Source: Hyaloperonospora brassicae (lineage: Eukaryota; Oomycota; Peronosporomycetes; Peronosporales; Peronosporaceae). Taken from it: DNA of 64,000 nt. A program made the translations under genes and the position numbers. The notes beneath the pieces are model-generated. The model was not told the origin of the DNA. It saw only the letters and a program-made list of their open reading frames with translations, and searched no databases. Below, piece by piece: positions 40,266 to 52,168 of this stretch (its first letter is position 1; the number at the start of each line of letters is the position of its first letter). The stretch covers positions 62,001-126,000 of the forward strand of contig CANTFL010001005.1 of NCBI GenBank assembly GCA_947650285.1, in the 5' to 3' direction.

Positions 40266-42691
40266 AGTTATGGTTGAAGGTCGTAGCTGACAAGAGAGAG
40301 AGAGAGAGCGTCTTGGCAGGTTACGTTTGCAGGTTGTCAAATACAAAGCCGCCCGAGGTTAAGCCGCTGCAGTTCGAGTTGATGGAGTGGGGTGTTCCAA
40401 TGTTCTGCTTATAGACAGGCAACTAACCGCAAGGGTCGGCGTTGTTTACAGCGCGTGTCCTGTGTACCCGTCCTCATTTGTCAAGGCCGTTCCCACTGAT
40501 GCTCGACGTTCGACCTCCGAGGGCCGTTAAGTCGACATGTACAGCTCTAGCTATGCTCGGAAGAGACTTTCATTCGAGCTCTTGGCGTTCCGTCCCGCCT
40601 TGACTGGTCTTTGTTGCCTCTCGTCAACGCTAATGCCGACGTTGTATGAGGAGATACGATCAGGTTCATGGACAGCGTCAGATGCAAACGTCGTGGTGCA
40701 CATCACTGGCCGACCGTACGCGTGATCGCATCGTGTGACGTCAAGGGGCCCGTCGTAGCCAGCTGATTGAAACGTAGCGACTGCAATCCTGCCCGTTTTG
40801 CGGATGCAAGATAAGCAAGCACCCATTTGCAAGTTCCAATCTCATGACGGGGCTAGATACTTTGTATGATTGTAGCTTGCTTGCGCGTGTTTCCTTCGTC
40901 TACCACGATAAGGCTTACAAGAGCTTGCAGCTTTCATAGCAAAGCTTTGGCGGTCTGCTTGATCGCAAGGAGAAGCCTTCAGTAGTATCGGACGTGCCGA
41001 AACCAACGTCAACGTCAACCAGGCTGCGAATCGATTTGCCAACACACACACAGGAAAGTGAATGAAACTGACGTTGTGGATTGAACGTGAGATAACCGTC
41101 GAGATAGCCATGTTGCTTCGATCGTAGCTACCCATCGGTAAAGCAGCGCTCGCTACGTTCTTTGTGTCATCCAACAGACGATGTATCTCAAATTGAGAAG
41201 AGTTGGTGATACACATTGTGATGCGAACACAGGTGGAAGGATGCGGATTGCTAATGTTGACCCCAAATATGCGCTTCTATATCTGTCTGCAAGCATGTAG
41301 ACAGCTGCTGCATCGGCTACGAAGCACAAGAAATGCTGGCCAAGCCCTCTATCTAAATCGCACAATGCAGTCTGTCAATGCACAGCAGGTCGCAAACGAT
41401 GCGATGCGATGCGTTGCGGACATTGTTGTCGGAGTACTGTTACTAGGTATTGCTAGTGTAAGGCACGAAGCATGGCCCTTGCTTGACATAGCAGATCACA
41501 TCAGCTAGAATAGTACAGCTTTTGGCGAGCAAGTAAATACTACAAGGATAGGGTATGGAATATATGGCAATACGTAGCCGTCATCACCTGCTCACGCTTG
41601 TTGCAAACGTCAGAACGTTGAGGCTGTTATTGAACTTGGTACATGAGATCAGCTGCTGAGCCGCTGCACAGGACAAATAGCAGTTGTCTCGATCCCACTA
41701 AAGCAGGGCCGTTCCGGAACACCAAGTATCACACTTGTCAGCAGAGATGTACGAGCTCATTGCCGTACCATGCGCTGAATAACTACCGAGGTCGAACCAG
41801 CTCGGGGAGCAAACGTTGGTTCTAGTACATCAGATGCTCTGTTCCACTCAACATGTCAAAAGCATTTGCTTTTCTAGTTGGGTACATCTCGTCCGTTATG
41901 CTGTCGATGGCTTGCAGCAGGACGATAACGTATGGCTATATTGCCAGTCTTGCAACACAAGTGACAAAACATTGACCGCGTTATCGCTGTGACGAGAGGT
42001 GCAGAAATCGACTGACTGCCAGCATTGCTTATCACTGACTATTTGACTTCTGCGTCACTCGCTTGCTGCTTCGTCTTTCGTGACTCCCGTGCGTTGTACT
42101 GGAGGTTACTTGTCGGTAGGTACGGTGTTGATTATCGCGTTTGACAATGATCGCATTCAACCAGTGGGTGAGTCCACGGCCATGACTTTTTCATTTACTT
42201 ACTCCTGAGTTCGAAATCGGGTGAAAGGCTTGATGGTCATTGAATGCATATGTTCTTGACTTGTGTATGTCACCTGGTGTTAGGCTTCACAGCCGTTGTT
42301 CTCTTGCTTACTTCGTCTTCGTTTACGAGATAGCAAACTTGCAGGTAGCTCTTTCTTAGCGGCTTTCAAGAAAGCGTGCAAAAGATCAGTTCACAGTTGA
42401 GCAAGGAGGAGTACAAGCCTTGCAAAGGTAGTCAACTCTAAAGCACTAGGTGCTGTTTGGCTCTTGCATTGAACTAAGTCGTTCGTGGAACGAAGAGGCT
42501 CTCTGAGTCCGAAGCCTACTGCCCACTGAACTAGGGATCTTCAGAGTCTGTCTGTAGCTGGCAAGCTGCTTGAGCGAAAAGACTCACTGAGCCTATCTTG
42601 TTTTCGGTTCGTCGAACCTATGCTCATTGAGTATGCGTCTTCCTCTGGCGCTAGAGCTGTGGTAGCTCCGCGGCATTGGTAGCACACGACC
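40266..42691. other. 2.4 kb gene-poor stretch, probably old transposon DNA
   Basis: Open stretches at 40551-40832 (-), 40842-41216 (-) and 41203-41508 (+) have protein-like composition but no recognised domain. The last part (roughly 42450-42676) ends next to a TGGTAGCAC primer binding site and is probably the LTR of the following gypsy remnant. Its boundaries are not defined. Confidence 0.45.
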
Positions 42692-43330
42692 ATGTCTAAC
42701 ATCTACTCCTCAATGAGGATGGAGCAATTTGCTCATCTCTCGGAAACCCAACAAGGGGCGCTTCATAAGCTAATCCTCTTGTTGGGCGCTGAGAACATGG
42801 CCTCACTTGCATCGCGAAGCTCGGACGCAGTAAAAGTGCATCTCGAGGCATCCATGCAATGTGAGTCGGCTCTAGTAGAACAAATCATGGCTTCCTTGAG
42901 ACCGAAGGTGTTGGCTGCTGGAATTAGTGCAGCCGACGATAGCTGTCTGATTGAGCTGCTCATTCATAGCGTAAGGACCTTTGCGGGAAAAGACGAGGAC
43001 AGTCTTCTTTTCTGGATGCGAGAGATCGAGATAGTCATGACCGCAGCTTTTAATTACTCGGAGCAGCAGCGAGTTGCGCTGGCAGTGAGTAGTCTCGGTG
43101 GTAAGGCGAGGGAATGGGCGCTAACGTGCGGCACGTCGGTATGCAATGCTTTCCCAACTTGGGATGTGCTGAAACAGCAAATGTTGCGCTTCTTCGTTCT
43201 GCCAAGCCCGGCATATCTCGTGAGGTCACGCTTCCCACCTACGCGGAAGGGTAAGAAGAAGTGGACGCATGCAGCTAATAAGGGTACCCGTCGTTGTTCA
43301 CACCGAATTCATTCAATAATTGCATCGTGA
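42692..43330 (+). pseudogene. Gypsy gag of a second retroelement
   Basis: A 212-codon ORF begins seven bases after a tRNA-like primer binding site (TGGTAGCAC, 42677-42685). It contains a retrotransposon-gag pattern: FWMREIEIVMTAAFNYSEQQ, AVSSLGGKAREWAL and TWDVLKQQMLRFFVLPSPAY. The C-terminal part (RKGKKKWTHAAN and following) is frame-shifted and no zinc knuckle follows. The gag differs clearly from that of the element at 1-6915, so it is a different family that uses the same primer tRNA. Confidence 0.75.
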
Positions 43331-43499
43331 CGTCATTTGCAGTCCTTTTGTGTGAAGCATAGTGAGGTATGGTGCAAAGTATGTCTCCCTGGTGACCCCT
43401 TATCGACACTCGGTGTCAGAAAACCCAAATACAACTAGCGTTATTGATGCGTATAACAAGTATATCGTGGTCATAATTCCAGAATAGGCGTCAAGTCGA

Positions 43500-43960
43500 A
43501 AAATGATGTTTGATCGGGCAACATGGCCGGTGGCTGTTCGCAGTGCACTCAATTTGGCCGATATTTACCATCAATTGCTTATGCGAGTTAGCAATGTTCC
43601 GCTTGCAGCGGTTAGTGTGACGAGCAGTATGCTCTGAGCTGCTCGTTATACCTCAAGGGTCATCAGATGTTACGGTGGCGTGTTAATCTCTTCGTGGCGC
43701 AGTTAGTTCGATGTCGTTACGCATATTTCCGACATACGTTGACGACACACTTGTATAAGGCCGTGCGGAGTTTGTAATAATGGAAATGGAACATCACATT
43801 GGCCCTTTTTGCGAACAGTACTCAAGTGCACGCACTTTGGTAAGCTGTACGCTAACCGTCCTCCAGCGCATTTTCGATGCTAAGAAAGTGTATTTCATTA
43901 TATGCTAAAAACAAAATGACGCTGCAACTGTTTGTTCTCTCGATCCCCATTTTCCAGCAA
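43500..43960 (+). pseudogene. Decayed reverse transcriptase of the second gypsy element
   Basis: In changing frames one can read SALNLADIYHQLLMRVSNVP (RT palm with first aspartate), then VVIPQGSSD-like and PTYVDDTLV (catalytic YVDD) near 43730-43750. Protease and the front of RT are missing between gag and this point, so an internal deletion plus indels have occurred. No integrase is readable downstream. Confidence 0.65.
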
Positions 43961-45643
43961 CAAAACGGCGAATCGATGTTAAACAGTGGTTGAAGTGGTC
44001 CTGTGCTGCAATACTTCCGTCATCACTTTTTCCTGAGACGAAGAGATTCGACACGCCAGGAGCTGTTTGTTTTACATGCGAAGAGACTCCCTGCATCGAC
44101 CATTTTCTAGTTCTATGGACTACGAGACGCATTGATGAAGCGTCTTACTCGGAGGCCTCCTATCCCATCCGCGATGCGTCGAGCCGGCGATTTGACCACT
44201 GATGCAATCGCTAATGTGCCACTGACGGCTCAAGAGTGTGCAAACAACGAATCGCTTTTTTGCACACTATACTTATCGCCATGCCATGTGTGCCGCCATT
44301 GACAATACCTTGATGATTCCGATGTGCTGTAGTTGACATGCAACTGGGAGCTCGTGTTCTGAAGCTATGCCATCACCTACACAATAGTGCTCGCGCTTGA
44401 CACCATTAGGTTGCGCCTGTTCACGATATCTCCATCTAGTCTTATAAATTTCGACTACGCTGTTCAAACGAGGTGAGACTCGGTCGTAGCACTTCGACTC
44501 AGTTGTGATGGTGTACGTACGCTTTCGACGTCTGCAAGTTTCAAATTTTTGTTTCAGTGCACCGAAATGGGTCGGCATCAGTTGCCAACCGTAGTCGCCA
44601 TGACATAAACGTCGTTTGACCCCATCTTTGTCAATGACGTCCAACGTTTGAGCTCAAAACGTGCTTGCACTCCTCTGCTAATCGACTGATGAGAAGGATC
44701 AAGGAATGATGTCGTTGGACGTGTGCTCGCTTGTACAGTGCAAGGGGAATGCATCCAGCACATGACTTCCCCAGGTGTTGTTTGCATCATTGTTTACGAA
44801 AAGGTGTCGCGATTGTACGCTATCGTCGCGCAGCCGCTTCTATCTCGATTTATGTCTGAGCTTTCTGAATCCGCGAGAACGAAGAAGGTGACGCACAGGG
44901 GGACGAGCAATGTCGAACATGCGCTGTCGATGTTTGCCATACACACGCACTCCTCTGGCTCCTCTCATATTGTACAATAATCTTCGTGTCGCTCCATTAC
45001 TAAGGACTGTATTGAGAGTTGTCACCAGCAACTTCGCCGTGCATTGCCTGCACACACACGAACTATATATCGAATCTATCTTCGACTAAACTGACACTGT
45101 ACGATCGTTTCCGACACATATGTCAAGTCCAGTGATAGCGGTAGCAAACGTTCGACGGCGAACGAGTCTCAGTGCGTTCCTCGTATCAAACTGTCCGTTT
45201 ATGAACGGAAACGTCGAGATTGCACCAAAGGCCAATGTCCATCGATCGATCATCCGTCGACCATATCCATACGTCCGTAGCACACGATTGCCTATACTAC
45301 TGTGTCTATGGATCGACGTGTCGTGCGTATCGATCCAAAAGCACTTGGAACGATCTTCGTGATCTCAGCTTTGCCAGGCGCAAAATGTCACTATTCTTTC
45401 GTCTGTTGCTTATCTTGCGTTGTTGTCTCGTGTGGTTTCCTCAACTACCCACTAAAGTTGGCAAAACTATGCTAAATGACAGGTCGCCAGATACAATTTA
45501 TCCATAATTACAAACACCACAAGCGTCACGCGACGTTTTATTGCCCGTGTCGTCTGATACTGAACTGACGCTGGGCCGCTTAAGTTCGCTCCCTCGGTAT
45601 CCCTCCATTGACGACAACATCTACTCGTGCTAAAGTGTACCTA
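43961..45643. other. Decayed tail of the element and intergenic DNA
   Basis: Minus-strand open stretches at 44273-44644 and 44578-44790 share protein-like composition (DVIDKDGVKRRLCHGDYGW) but no domain could be named. From about 44900 on nothing is recognised until the Rab escort gene. Confidence 0.4.
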
Positions 45644-48055
45644 ATGGACGCGAGTTTGAAAGAGATCGAGTATGACGTCCTTGTTTTAGGCACTGGCATG
45701 GTCGAGGCCATTTTAGCAGGGTACGGCTGGGTTACTAAATATTGGATGGACGCTCTGTTTCGTGTAAATGTACCCATCAGTGAGTGTGGGAAGAATATGC
45801 GCTGCTCATTCGTGTACTGCCGTTTGTTACAGGGCATTGGCTCGAGTGGGGAAGAAAGTGCTGCATCTGGATCAGGTCCTCTGCCATCCGCGCGAGAATC
45901 GTTCAGTGTCCCTTTGTCAAGATGCTGACGTCTTTACTATCACGTGTTTTTTGCTATTATTGTAACTCTTTCTTTCTAATTTGACTGGTGGACCTACTAG
46001 AATGATTACTATGGCAGCAACTACGCGTCGTTCCCGTTGAGTCAGTTCCTCCGATGGACAAAGAACGAGGCTATTCCTCCTCGCAACTTTAATGGCAACG
46101 AGGACAGTAGACAAGTTGAACCAAATGCTGACAAGACAGTGGAGACAGAGAACCAGCGAGTGCTGCCATTGAAGAGCTCATTTGGGTGTCACTTGCTTGA
46201 AGAGGGCTTTGCGAACGAAACTGTAAAGGAGGAGCTCTTGCAGCAATCGTCGTCCTTTAGTATTGACGTGAACCCACGACTCATGCTGTCATCAGAGCAT
46301 CTCGTGGAAATTCTGATCACGTCGGGTGTCGGACGGTACCTTGAGTTTGCGGCGATCGAGCGCACGTACGTGCATTTTCAGCCATCGGCGTTAGGCGTTC
46401 AGCAATCAGAGGAGGAGGATATTTACAATGACACAGTGTGGGAAGTTCCTTGCTCGAAGCGGGACGTGTTTCAGAGCAAGCTCCTGGGTATGGTCGAGAA
46501 ACGGCAGTTGATGAAGTTCTTGCAGTTCGTGGCTGACTACGGCGAGACGCACATTTTGCACGAGGACGTAAAGACCAAAAACGAGCGGACGTTAGCGCTT
46601 GGACGTGCGCTGAAACGGCCGCAAAACAAGGTGAGTCAGACAGATGAGGATGCAGAGATCGCCGCGTACCTTGACCGTCCGTTCCAGGAGCTGCTAGAAG
46701 AGCACTTCAAGCTCTCGAATAAATTGCAGCAAGTGGTCGTGTACTGCGTCGGGCTCGCAAGCTTTCCTGCGACCAAGAACCAGATCTCAGCTCGTGACGG
46801 GCTTGCTGCAGTCTATCGCTATGTGGCGTCGATCGGAAGGTTTACAGGGACCGCTTTCCTGGCTCCATTGTACGGCATCAGCGAGCTTGCGCAAAGCTTC
46901 TGTCGACTGAGCGCTGTGTACGGTGGCATTTACGTCCTCTGCGCTTCTGTCGATGGGTTTTTGCTGGACACTGAGAAGGGAGAGCTCAGTGGCGTACGCT
47001 GCAGCGATGGCGATGTATTGCGAGCAAAGCATATCGTGACGAGCGGTAGCTACGTTGACTGCCTTCGCCTTACCGATGATGGACGAGAGAGAGGACGTGC
47101 ACACGGCCGTATACTCCGAGGTGTGTTTGTGTTGAAGACTTCCTTGCGCAAAGATATGGCCCGTATCATGCTTGTGATTCCTCCAGAGGACATTGAGTTC
47201 AAGAACCCGTTTGCGATTCAAGTTGTGCAGCTGGATGTTGGTGCGTACGCGTGTCCGAAGGGCTACTTCCTCGCTCACATCTCGATGCCGTTGCCAGCTG
47301 ACTGGTTCAACCAGACTGTGAAGCAGCGAGAGCTCTTGCAGTCTGTTATCCGACGACTTGTTCTGAGCTCGGAAACAGAGTTGCAGCAAAAGTGTGGCAA
47401 GCAGACCAAAGCAGACGCCAAAGCGACGTCATTCGAGACTACCACGGACACGACAAAAGAGCTGTTAGCTGATGCAGGTGAAGTGAGAGCCTCAGATGTG
47501 AACGCGAATCCACCTTCCGAGCCAGAATGGAGCGACCGGATCGCTTGGCGAGCCATCTTTACCACGGACCACCTTGTTTCCACTGGCACTTATGATGCCA
47601 GTGCAAGTACAAAACGTCGAGATATCCCTGCAAACGTGTGGGTGTGCGAAACGTGTATGGCTGACTCAGATAATCGATCGGATCCCGTCCAGCAACAGGA
47701 TTCATCCGACAACGGTGCCAGTCCTTTGGATATCCACCTCGAAAGCGCGAGTGCCAATGCCCGTGCTATTTTCGAGGCACTGTGTCCCGGCGAGCCTTTT
47801 CTACCCAAGAGCGCAAGTGCCGAACAAGCAGAGCAAGAGGAACAAGACAGCGAAGAGGATGCTGTGCTGCACGCTGCCCAGAAATTGGCGCAGCAAACGA
47901 AGCTCAATGACGAGCAAACACCGGGAAGCATTGCAGACAAGTTGGACTGCGAACGTGCTGCCAATCGGGAACCGGAGACCAAGAACGAGGACGTTTCGGA
48001 GGTCGGAATTGTCTGTGGAGCGGACCCTGTTAGCAACAAAAAGGAAGAGCCGTGA
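45644..48055 (+). CDS. CHM: Rab escort protein (REP/CHM, GDI superfamily)
   Basis: Exons 45644-45720, 45833-45875 and 46001-48055 give 724 residues. Exon 1 plus exon 2 rebuild the GDI dinucleotide-fold start (DVLVLGTGMVEAILAG and ALARVGKKVLHLDQ) and exon 3 starts with NDYYGSNYASF. Further REP/GDI signatures are FSIDVNPRLMLSSEHLVEIL, VPCSKRDVFQSKLLGMVEKR, KLQQVVVYCVGLA, FLAPLYGISELAQSFCRLSA and VYGGIYVL. The long polar insert and acidic C-terminal tail distinguish REP from the shorter GDI. REP presents new Rab GTPases to geranylgeranyltransferase II. Intron 1 has donor GTACGG; intron 2 has donor GTCCTC, a poor match, yet the joined protein is right. Confidence 0.9.
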
Positions 48056-50057
48056 GCGAACAAGTCGAAACCAAGACTGCGAGGTGTTTCATCCTGCTTG
48101 TGGTCCCGCCAGGTCATAAAGGGTGGACTGGAGCTTGCAGTGTAATGAAGATTACTCGCGCCTGAAGCCTGTGGCATCTTATTCACATATTGTGGGCAGA
48201 TCCAGCGCTTCCACGTTCAATACTATACTCGTCGCCACAAAATAGCGGTTGGCCGGACAGTCAGTCCGTGATTTATATCTCACTCACTTGCTACGCACTC
48301 CTTACCCGGTAGTGAGTGCGTCGTGGCGTTCGCCCAGTGTACTATACAATCAAAAGACTACGCTTGCAGCAAAGTAGACCATTGCCACACACACACACAC
48401 ACAGGACGACAGGTGTTGGTAATGCACTCCCTCTCATGTTACCACGCAACTTCGGTACCAAGTGCGTCAGTCAACTTTGTAACGTCGTACCAGAACCTGT
48501 CGCATGCTTTACCTCACAGGCCGCACGTTTGACGGGGACTCCCTTCGCGATCTTCTGGACTGGCTCGCTTGGACTGGCTAGTTGAAGTGTCACGGTTACA
48601 AGACGGACAGGCGCGAGCTGTTTTGCCTCACTCGCCACAGTCGCCACTGTCTCGTCGTCAGCGCCGTTTTCGTCGTCGATGTTTCATGTCGCTCGGTAGA
48701 GATGACTGACTATGCCAACGACTCGACCGGAACGAGCTGGTGCAAATTGCTGGCTCAAGCCCGAGCATGACGTACGTAAACGGCATCGAGTGCTGCACTT
48801 TCATGATACAGTACTAACGGAGACCAACGCTGTCGACCTCAGTGGTCTCGATTGGACTACTGCTCGCTATACTACATCGATCGGTGTGCTGTCGGTTGGA
48901 AGATCGATCGACCGACCGACGGACCGACCGATCTCTAGCAAAGCTTCACGACCGAAAAAGAAGAAGTGCTGCTTTGTATGTGGTAGTGGTGCCGCAGTAG
49001 TAGCGGCAGGAGCAGCAGTAGTCACCTTAGCATGCTCACTGTAGACAGAGGTTTGTTGTCACTTCTCCTCGACCTCTTTCAGCACGCGAAAAAAGGGCTG
49101 CGACCACCACATGAATCTCTTTTGTCCATGTAGCATCTCCCTTTCGGAATGTATAATTGTTCATGTATGGACATTTCGGTATGTGCCTGTGCACATTCGA
49201 TGGCGGGTCAACTGTAGCAATTGTTTGTTCGTTCTTGTAAGTCTCCTGTAGGCGCTGGAATCGACCCCCCCACCAGCCCCCGCCAGCCCCCGCCAGCCCT
49301 CCCATCCGTTTACCCAAACAATACAACCCCATCCTGTGGTCGGATCGCGTGGGCCTCTCTTTCGAACAAGAACGACGTCAGTATCTTCGACGTCAGTAAA
49401 CACAGGTCAACATGGACGACCTCATCGAGCAATGAACCTCCGCCACTAGCCCGCGTGTCCGTCAAGTCAGGTGTGACTCGTGTTTGATTTTCCCTCGAAG
49501 TTTGTGGAGCACATGCGCCTTTGCCGTCACAGAGACACACACAACCACGAACGTGCATACAAACATCGAGTGCGTTCCGGCCGCCGTGAGTGCCCAAACC
49601 AGGACCTTTCGAGTCGCGGGCGCGTGGCCCGTCTGTCGAGCCTGTCATCGCCGTTTCAAGCCGTCGAGACGCGAGTTATTCTCTCTCTTTCTCGCAGTCG
49701 ATTGCGTGTGAAGTAGTTTCTCGGCCTTGGACACCTTTCGTCACACTTGCGCCACAAAAAGTCACACACGACGCGACCACTTTGGAATTGTACACCGAAG
49801 ACGCCAATCGGTTTCTTTTCACCGGCGCGTCTCGTTTGGTATCCGGCCGTCCGTTTGGCCGTCCGGCCGTTCAATTGTTTGTTAATTGTTTGTCTATCAC
49901 GTCTCAAGCCATTCAGTCAGTCACTCCCTCACGCAGTCACTCACGCAGTCACTCACGCAGTCAGTCAGTCAGTCAGTCACTGAGTCAGTCAGACAGACAC
50001 TCACTTCCTCACTCACTCACTCACTTTTCCATTTGCCACTTCCGTTGTCACCCGTCG
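48056..50057. other. 2 kb intergenic region, microsatellites, possible small ORF
   Basis: Contains a (CA)n run at about 48388-48404, CGACC repeats at 48907-48931, a C-rich tract with repeated CCCCCGCCAG at about 49265-49300, and degenerate CAGT/CACT repeats at 49914-50030. A 110-codon ORF with ATG at 48712-49044 ends in a Lys-patch plus hydrophobic Cys/Ala/Val segment that looks like a tail anchor, but nothing upstream supports it as a gene. Confidence 0.4.
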
Positions 50058-51569
50058 ATGGGGAACTCACTGGCAGTCGCGAAACCCAAACGCCGTCAAC
50101 ACCGTCGACAACCACAACCAGAAGACGGCGACGACGACGACGACGACCTCCGCCTCCGCCAGCCACAGCCACAGCCACAAGCGCTCTGCGCGTCGGCCGC
50201 TTCCCGTCGCAAGACGCTGTCCCCAACGTCGCATCCCTTTTGTCGCCCCGTTGGGTTCCCCCACCCGCGTCCCTCCCCCAAACGCCGCACGCGGTCGCCG
50301 CGCGACGGCGTCACGAGCGACTGCAGCAGTACAACAACCGCAACGACAGCGACAACCGCAACGACAAGAGCGACCGAGTCGCACGTGACGCGACGGTCGA
50401 TTGCTGCAGCGACAGGTCGCGAGTGTGCACAAGAGACGCGTCGGACGTTGCACGACCGCTCGCCCCTCGCCGCAATGCACGCGCTGTCCGCCGCGGCCTC
50501 TGACGGCCACCGAGCGGTCGCTGGGGCCCCTCTCGCCCCCTTGCGGCAGGACGACAGCATCAATGCCATCCCCTCGCAAGCGCAAGCGCAGCCTGCAGCT
50601 CAAGACACAGCTCGCGACGAGCAGCAGCGACGGCGCGTTCAACAGGCCGAGACGATTCTGCTCGAGATTGCAAAGGAGTTTGCCGCCAAGCGCGCCGCGG
50701 GCCTCGTGCCCATGAAGCCCGTGCCGGCGCGGACGCTGCTGTGGCAGGAGCTGGAGCGACGGGCGCAGCGCGTGCGGTCGCGTGTGGGACGCCGCGGCAC
50801 GTGTGTCTTTGGCCGGGACACGGACTCGGGACCGTGCGGCTGCTCGACGTACAAGACAGGGAACACGGGACTGGATCCGGGCGGCGGCGTGTGCGCGTGC
50901 TGCAGTCACGGCGCCCCGTGGCACCGATTGTCGGGCGGGACAATGGCCGCGACGGACAGTGGCTCGACGACGCTGTCTCATAGTTCACGAGCGACGGCGC
51001 GAGTGTCTTTGCGGCCACGAAAAGGCACAGGACGGAGTCGAGCGAGCAGTCGCAATAGCTGTTATGCTGCTGCTTCGAGGAGCGCGAGTGGCGAAGCGCT
51101 GCAGCAGACACTAGTGGAGGGGTCGGTCTACTCGCTTGGCAGCGACTACTATGATGAATTCGACGGCGAGTACAGTGACGAAGAGAGTGAGGAGGAGGAC
51201 GACGACGACGATGTTGCAAACGAAGTGGCGAGACCGCATGGCATGATGATGGAGGACTTGGCGCCACCGCTTGTCCATAGTCACGCCCGGAGCGAGGGCG
51301 ATACATCATTGGACCGCAGCTCCCTCTTTTCGAATGGCGACAGCTTTGGATTGCCGCCGAGGCTGTCCAGCACGAGTCGACACCTCGACAAGCTGCTGGG
51401 CGCGATCGCAAAGTACCGGACAATGGGGTTGTCGGAAGCTGAGATCGAAGTGAAGCTCCGACGGGACTTTCCACCGACCGAGCGACTATCACACGACGGA
51501 AAGAGGTCGTCGTCGTCGTTGTCGTCGCCGTCGTCGTCGCCGTCTCGACCGACGCGTGCGAGTCAATAA
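50058..51569 (+). CDS. Hypothetical acidic protein with N-myristoylation motif and cysteine cluster
   Basis: A 503-residue ORF begins MGNSLAVAK, a good N-myristoylation context (Gly2, Ser4, basic residues following). It then has an acidic run (EDGDDDDDD), Gln/Pro repeats and Ser/Thr-rich sequence. An amphipathic helix around residues 185-245 precedes a cysteine cluster at about 249-285 (CVFGRDTDSGPCGC and CACCSHG), which could bind metal. A second acidic stretch (YSDEESEEEDDDDD) and a short helical C-terminal unit (LLGAIAKYRTMGLSEAEIEV) follow. No family recognised. It could be a membrane-tethered signalling scaffold, but that is inference. Low complexity makes the exact boundaries uncertain. 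Confidence 0.55.
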   Translation: MGNSLAVAKPKRRQHRRQPQPEDGDDDDDDLRLRQPQPQPQALCASAASRRKTLSPTSHPFCRPVGFPHPRPSPKRRTRSPRDGVTSDCSSTTTATTATTATTRATESHVTRRSIAAATGRECAQETRRTLHDRSPLAAMHALSAAASDGHRAVAGAPLAPLRQDDSINAIPSQAQAQPAAQDTARDEQQRRRVQQAETILLEIAKEFAAKRAAGLVPMKPVPARTLLWQELERRAQRVRSRVGRRGTCVFGRDTDSGPCGCSTYKTGNTGLDPGGGVCACCSHGAPWHRLSGGTMAATDSGSTTLSHSSRATARVSLRPRKGTGRSRASSRNSCYAAASRSASGEALQQTLVEGSVYSLGSDYYDEFDGEYSDEESEEEDDDDDVANEVARPHGMMMEDLAPPLVHSHARSEGDTSLDRSSLFSNGDSFGLPPRLSSTSRHLDKLLGAIAKYRTMGLSEAEIEVKLRRDFPPTERLSHDGKRSSSSLSSPSSSPSRPTRASQ

Positions 51570-52168
51570 CGAGAGCGCGCGCAAGACGGAAGCCAAAGAG
51601 TGTACTATGTTTTTGTGAATGAGACTGTAGAGATGTAGAAATAGAGAGCGAGAGCGACATAGCGGCCATTCGCGTCCCGCGCAACGCGATAATAGACTGT
51701 ACTTTGCAAAGCGACTGAGCTGACGAAAAAGCTGATCCATTCTCTTGCAGTAGCAGAAATGGGTTGTCGATAGATCGAAGCGCTGGACGACCTTTTCTGT
51801 CAAACGGGCGTAAACATGAGACCGCTTCCGCTCGCCCATCGATCGAGTTGCGCTTTTCTGCACCATCAATGGCTTAGTCGCGATCGTACCGATGTAGGCG
51901 TCCGCACCGTACGTTCCCAAGAGCCACCGAGAGAAAAGCGGCCAATCTCACGAGATGCGATACGGGAAAACCAGTGGCCCAGCGAAACACAAACGTGATG
52001 TGCATATATAGGATCGATCCATAATCCATCGCCGAGTCCAAAGGAATCTTCTCCGCTACCGAATCTCTTGCCCTGCGCTACAACAATCTCTACCGACTAT
52101 TGCTTCCAGCACTTGCGTCTATTGCAGCTCAAGTGGTCTTTCGCCGCGTTCCGGTAGCGTGCGCTGCT
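51570..52168. other. Intergenic, convergent
   Basis: Lies between the 3' ends of the MGNS protein (+) and the carrier (-). No gene recognised. Confidence 0.5.

Noticed and set aside
48712..49044. 110-codon ORF with hydrophobic C-terminus
   Set aside because: Contains simple repeats encoding RSIDRPTDRP and a GTACGT donor early in the frame; no consistent gene model.
50560..51684. 374-codon minus-strand ORF (and 50067-50981 minus)
   Set aside because: Antisense frames of the Ser/Gln-rich MGNS protein; composition is Arg/Ser shadow.
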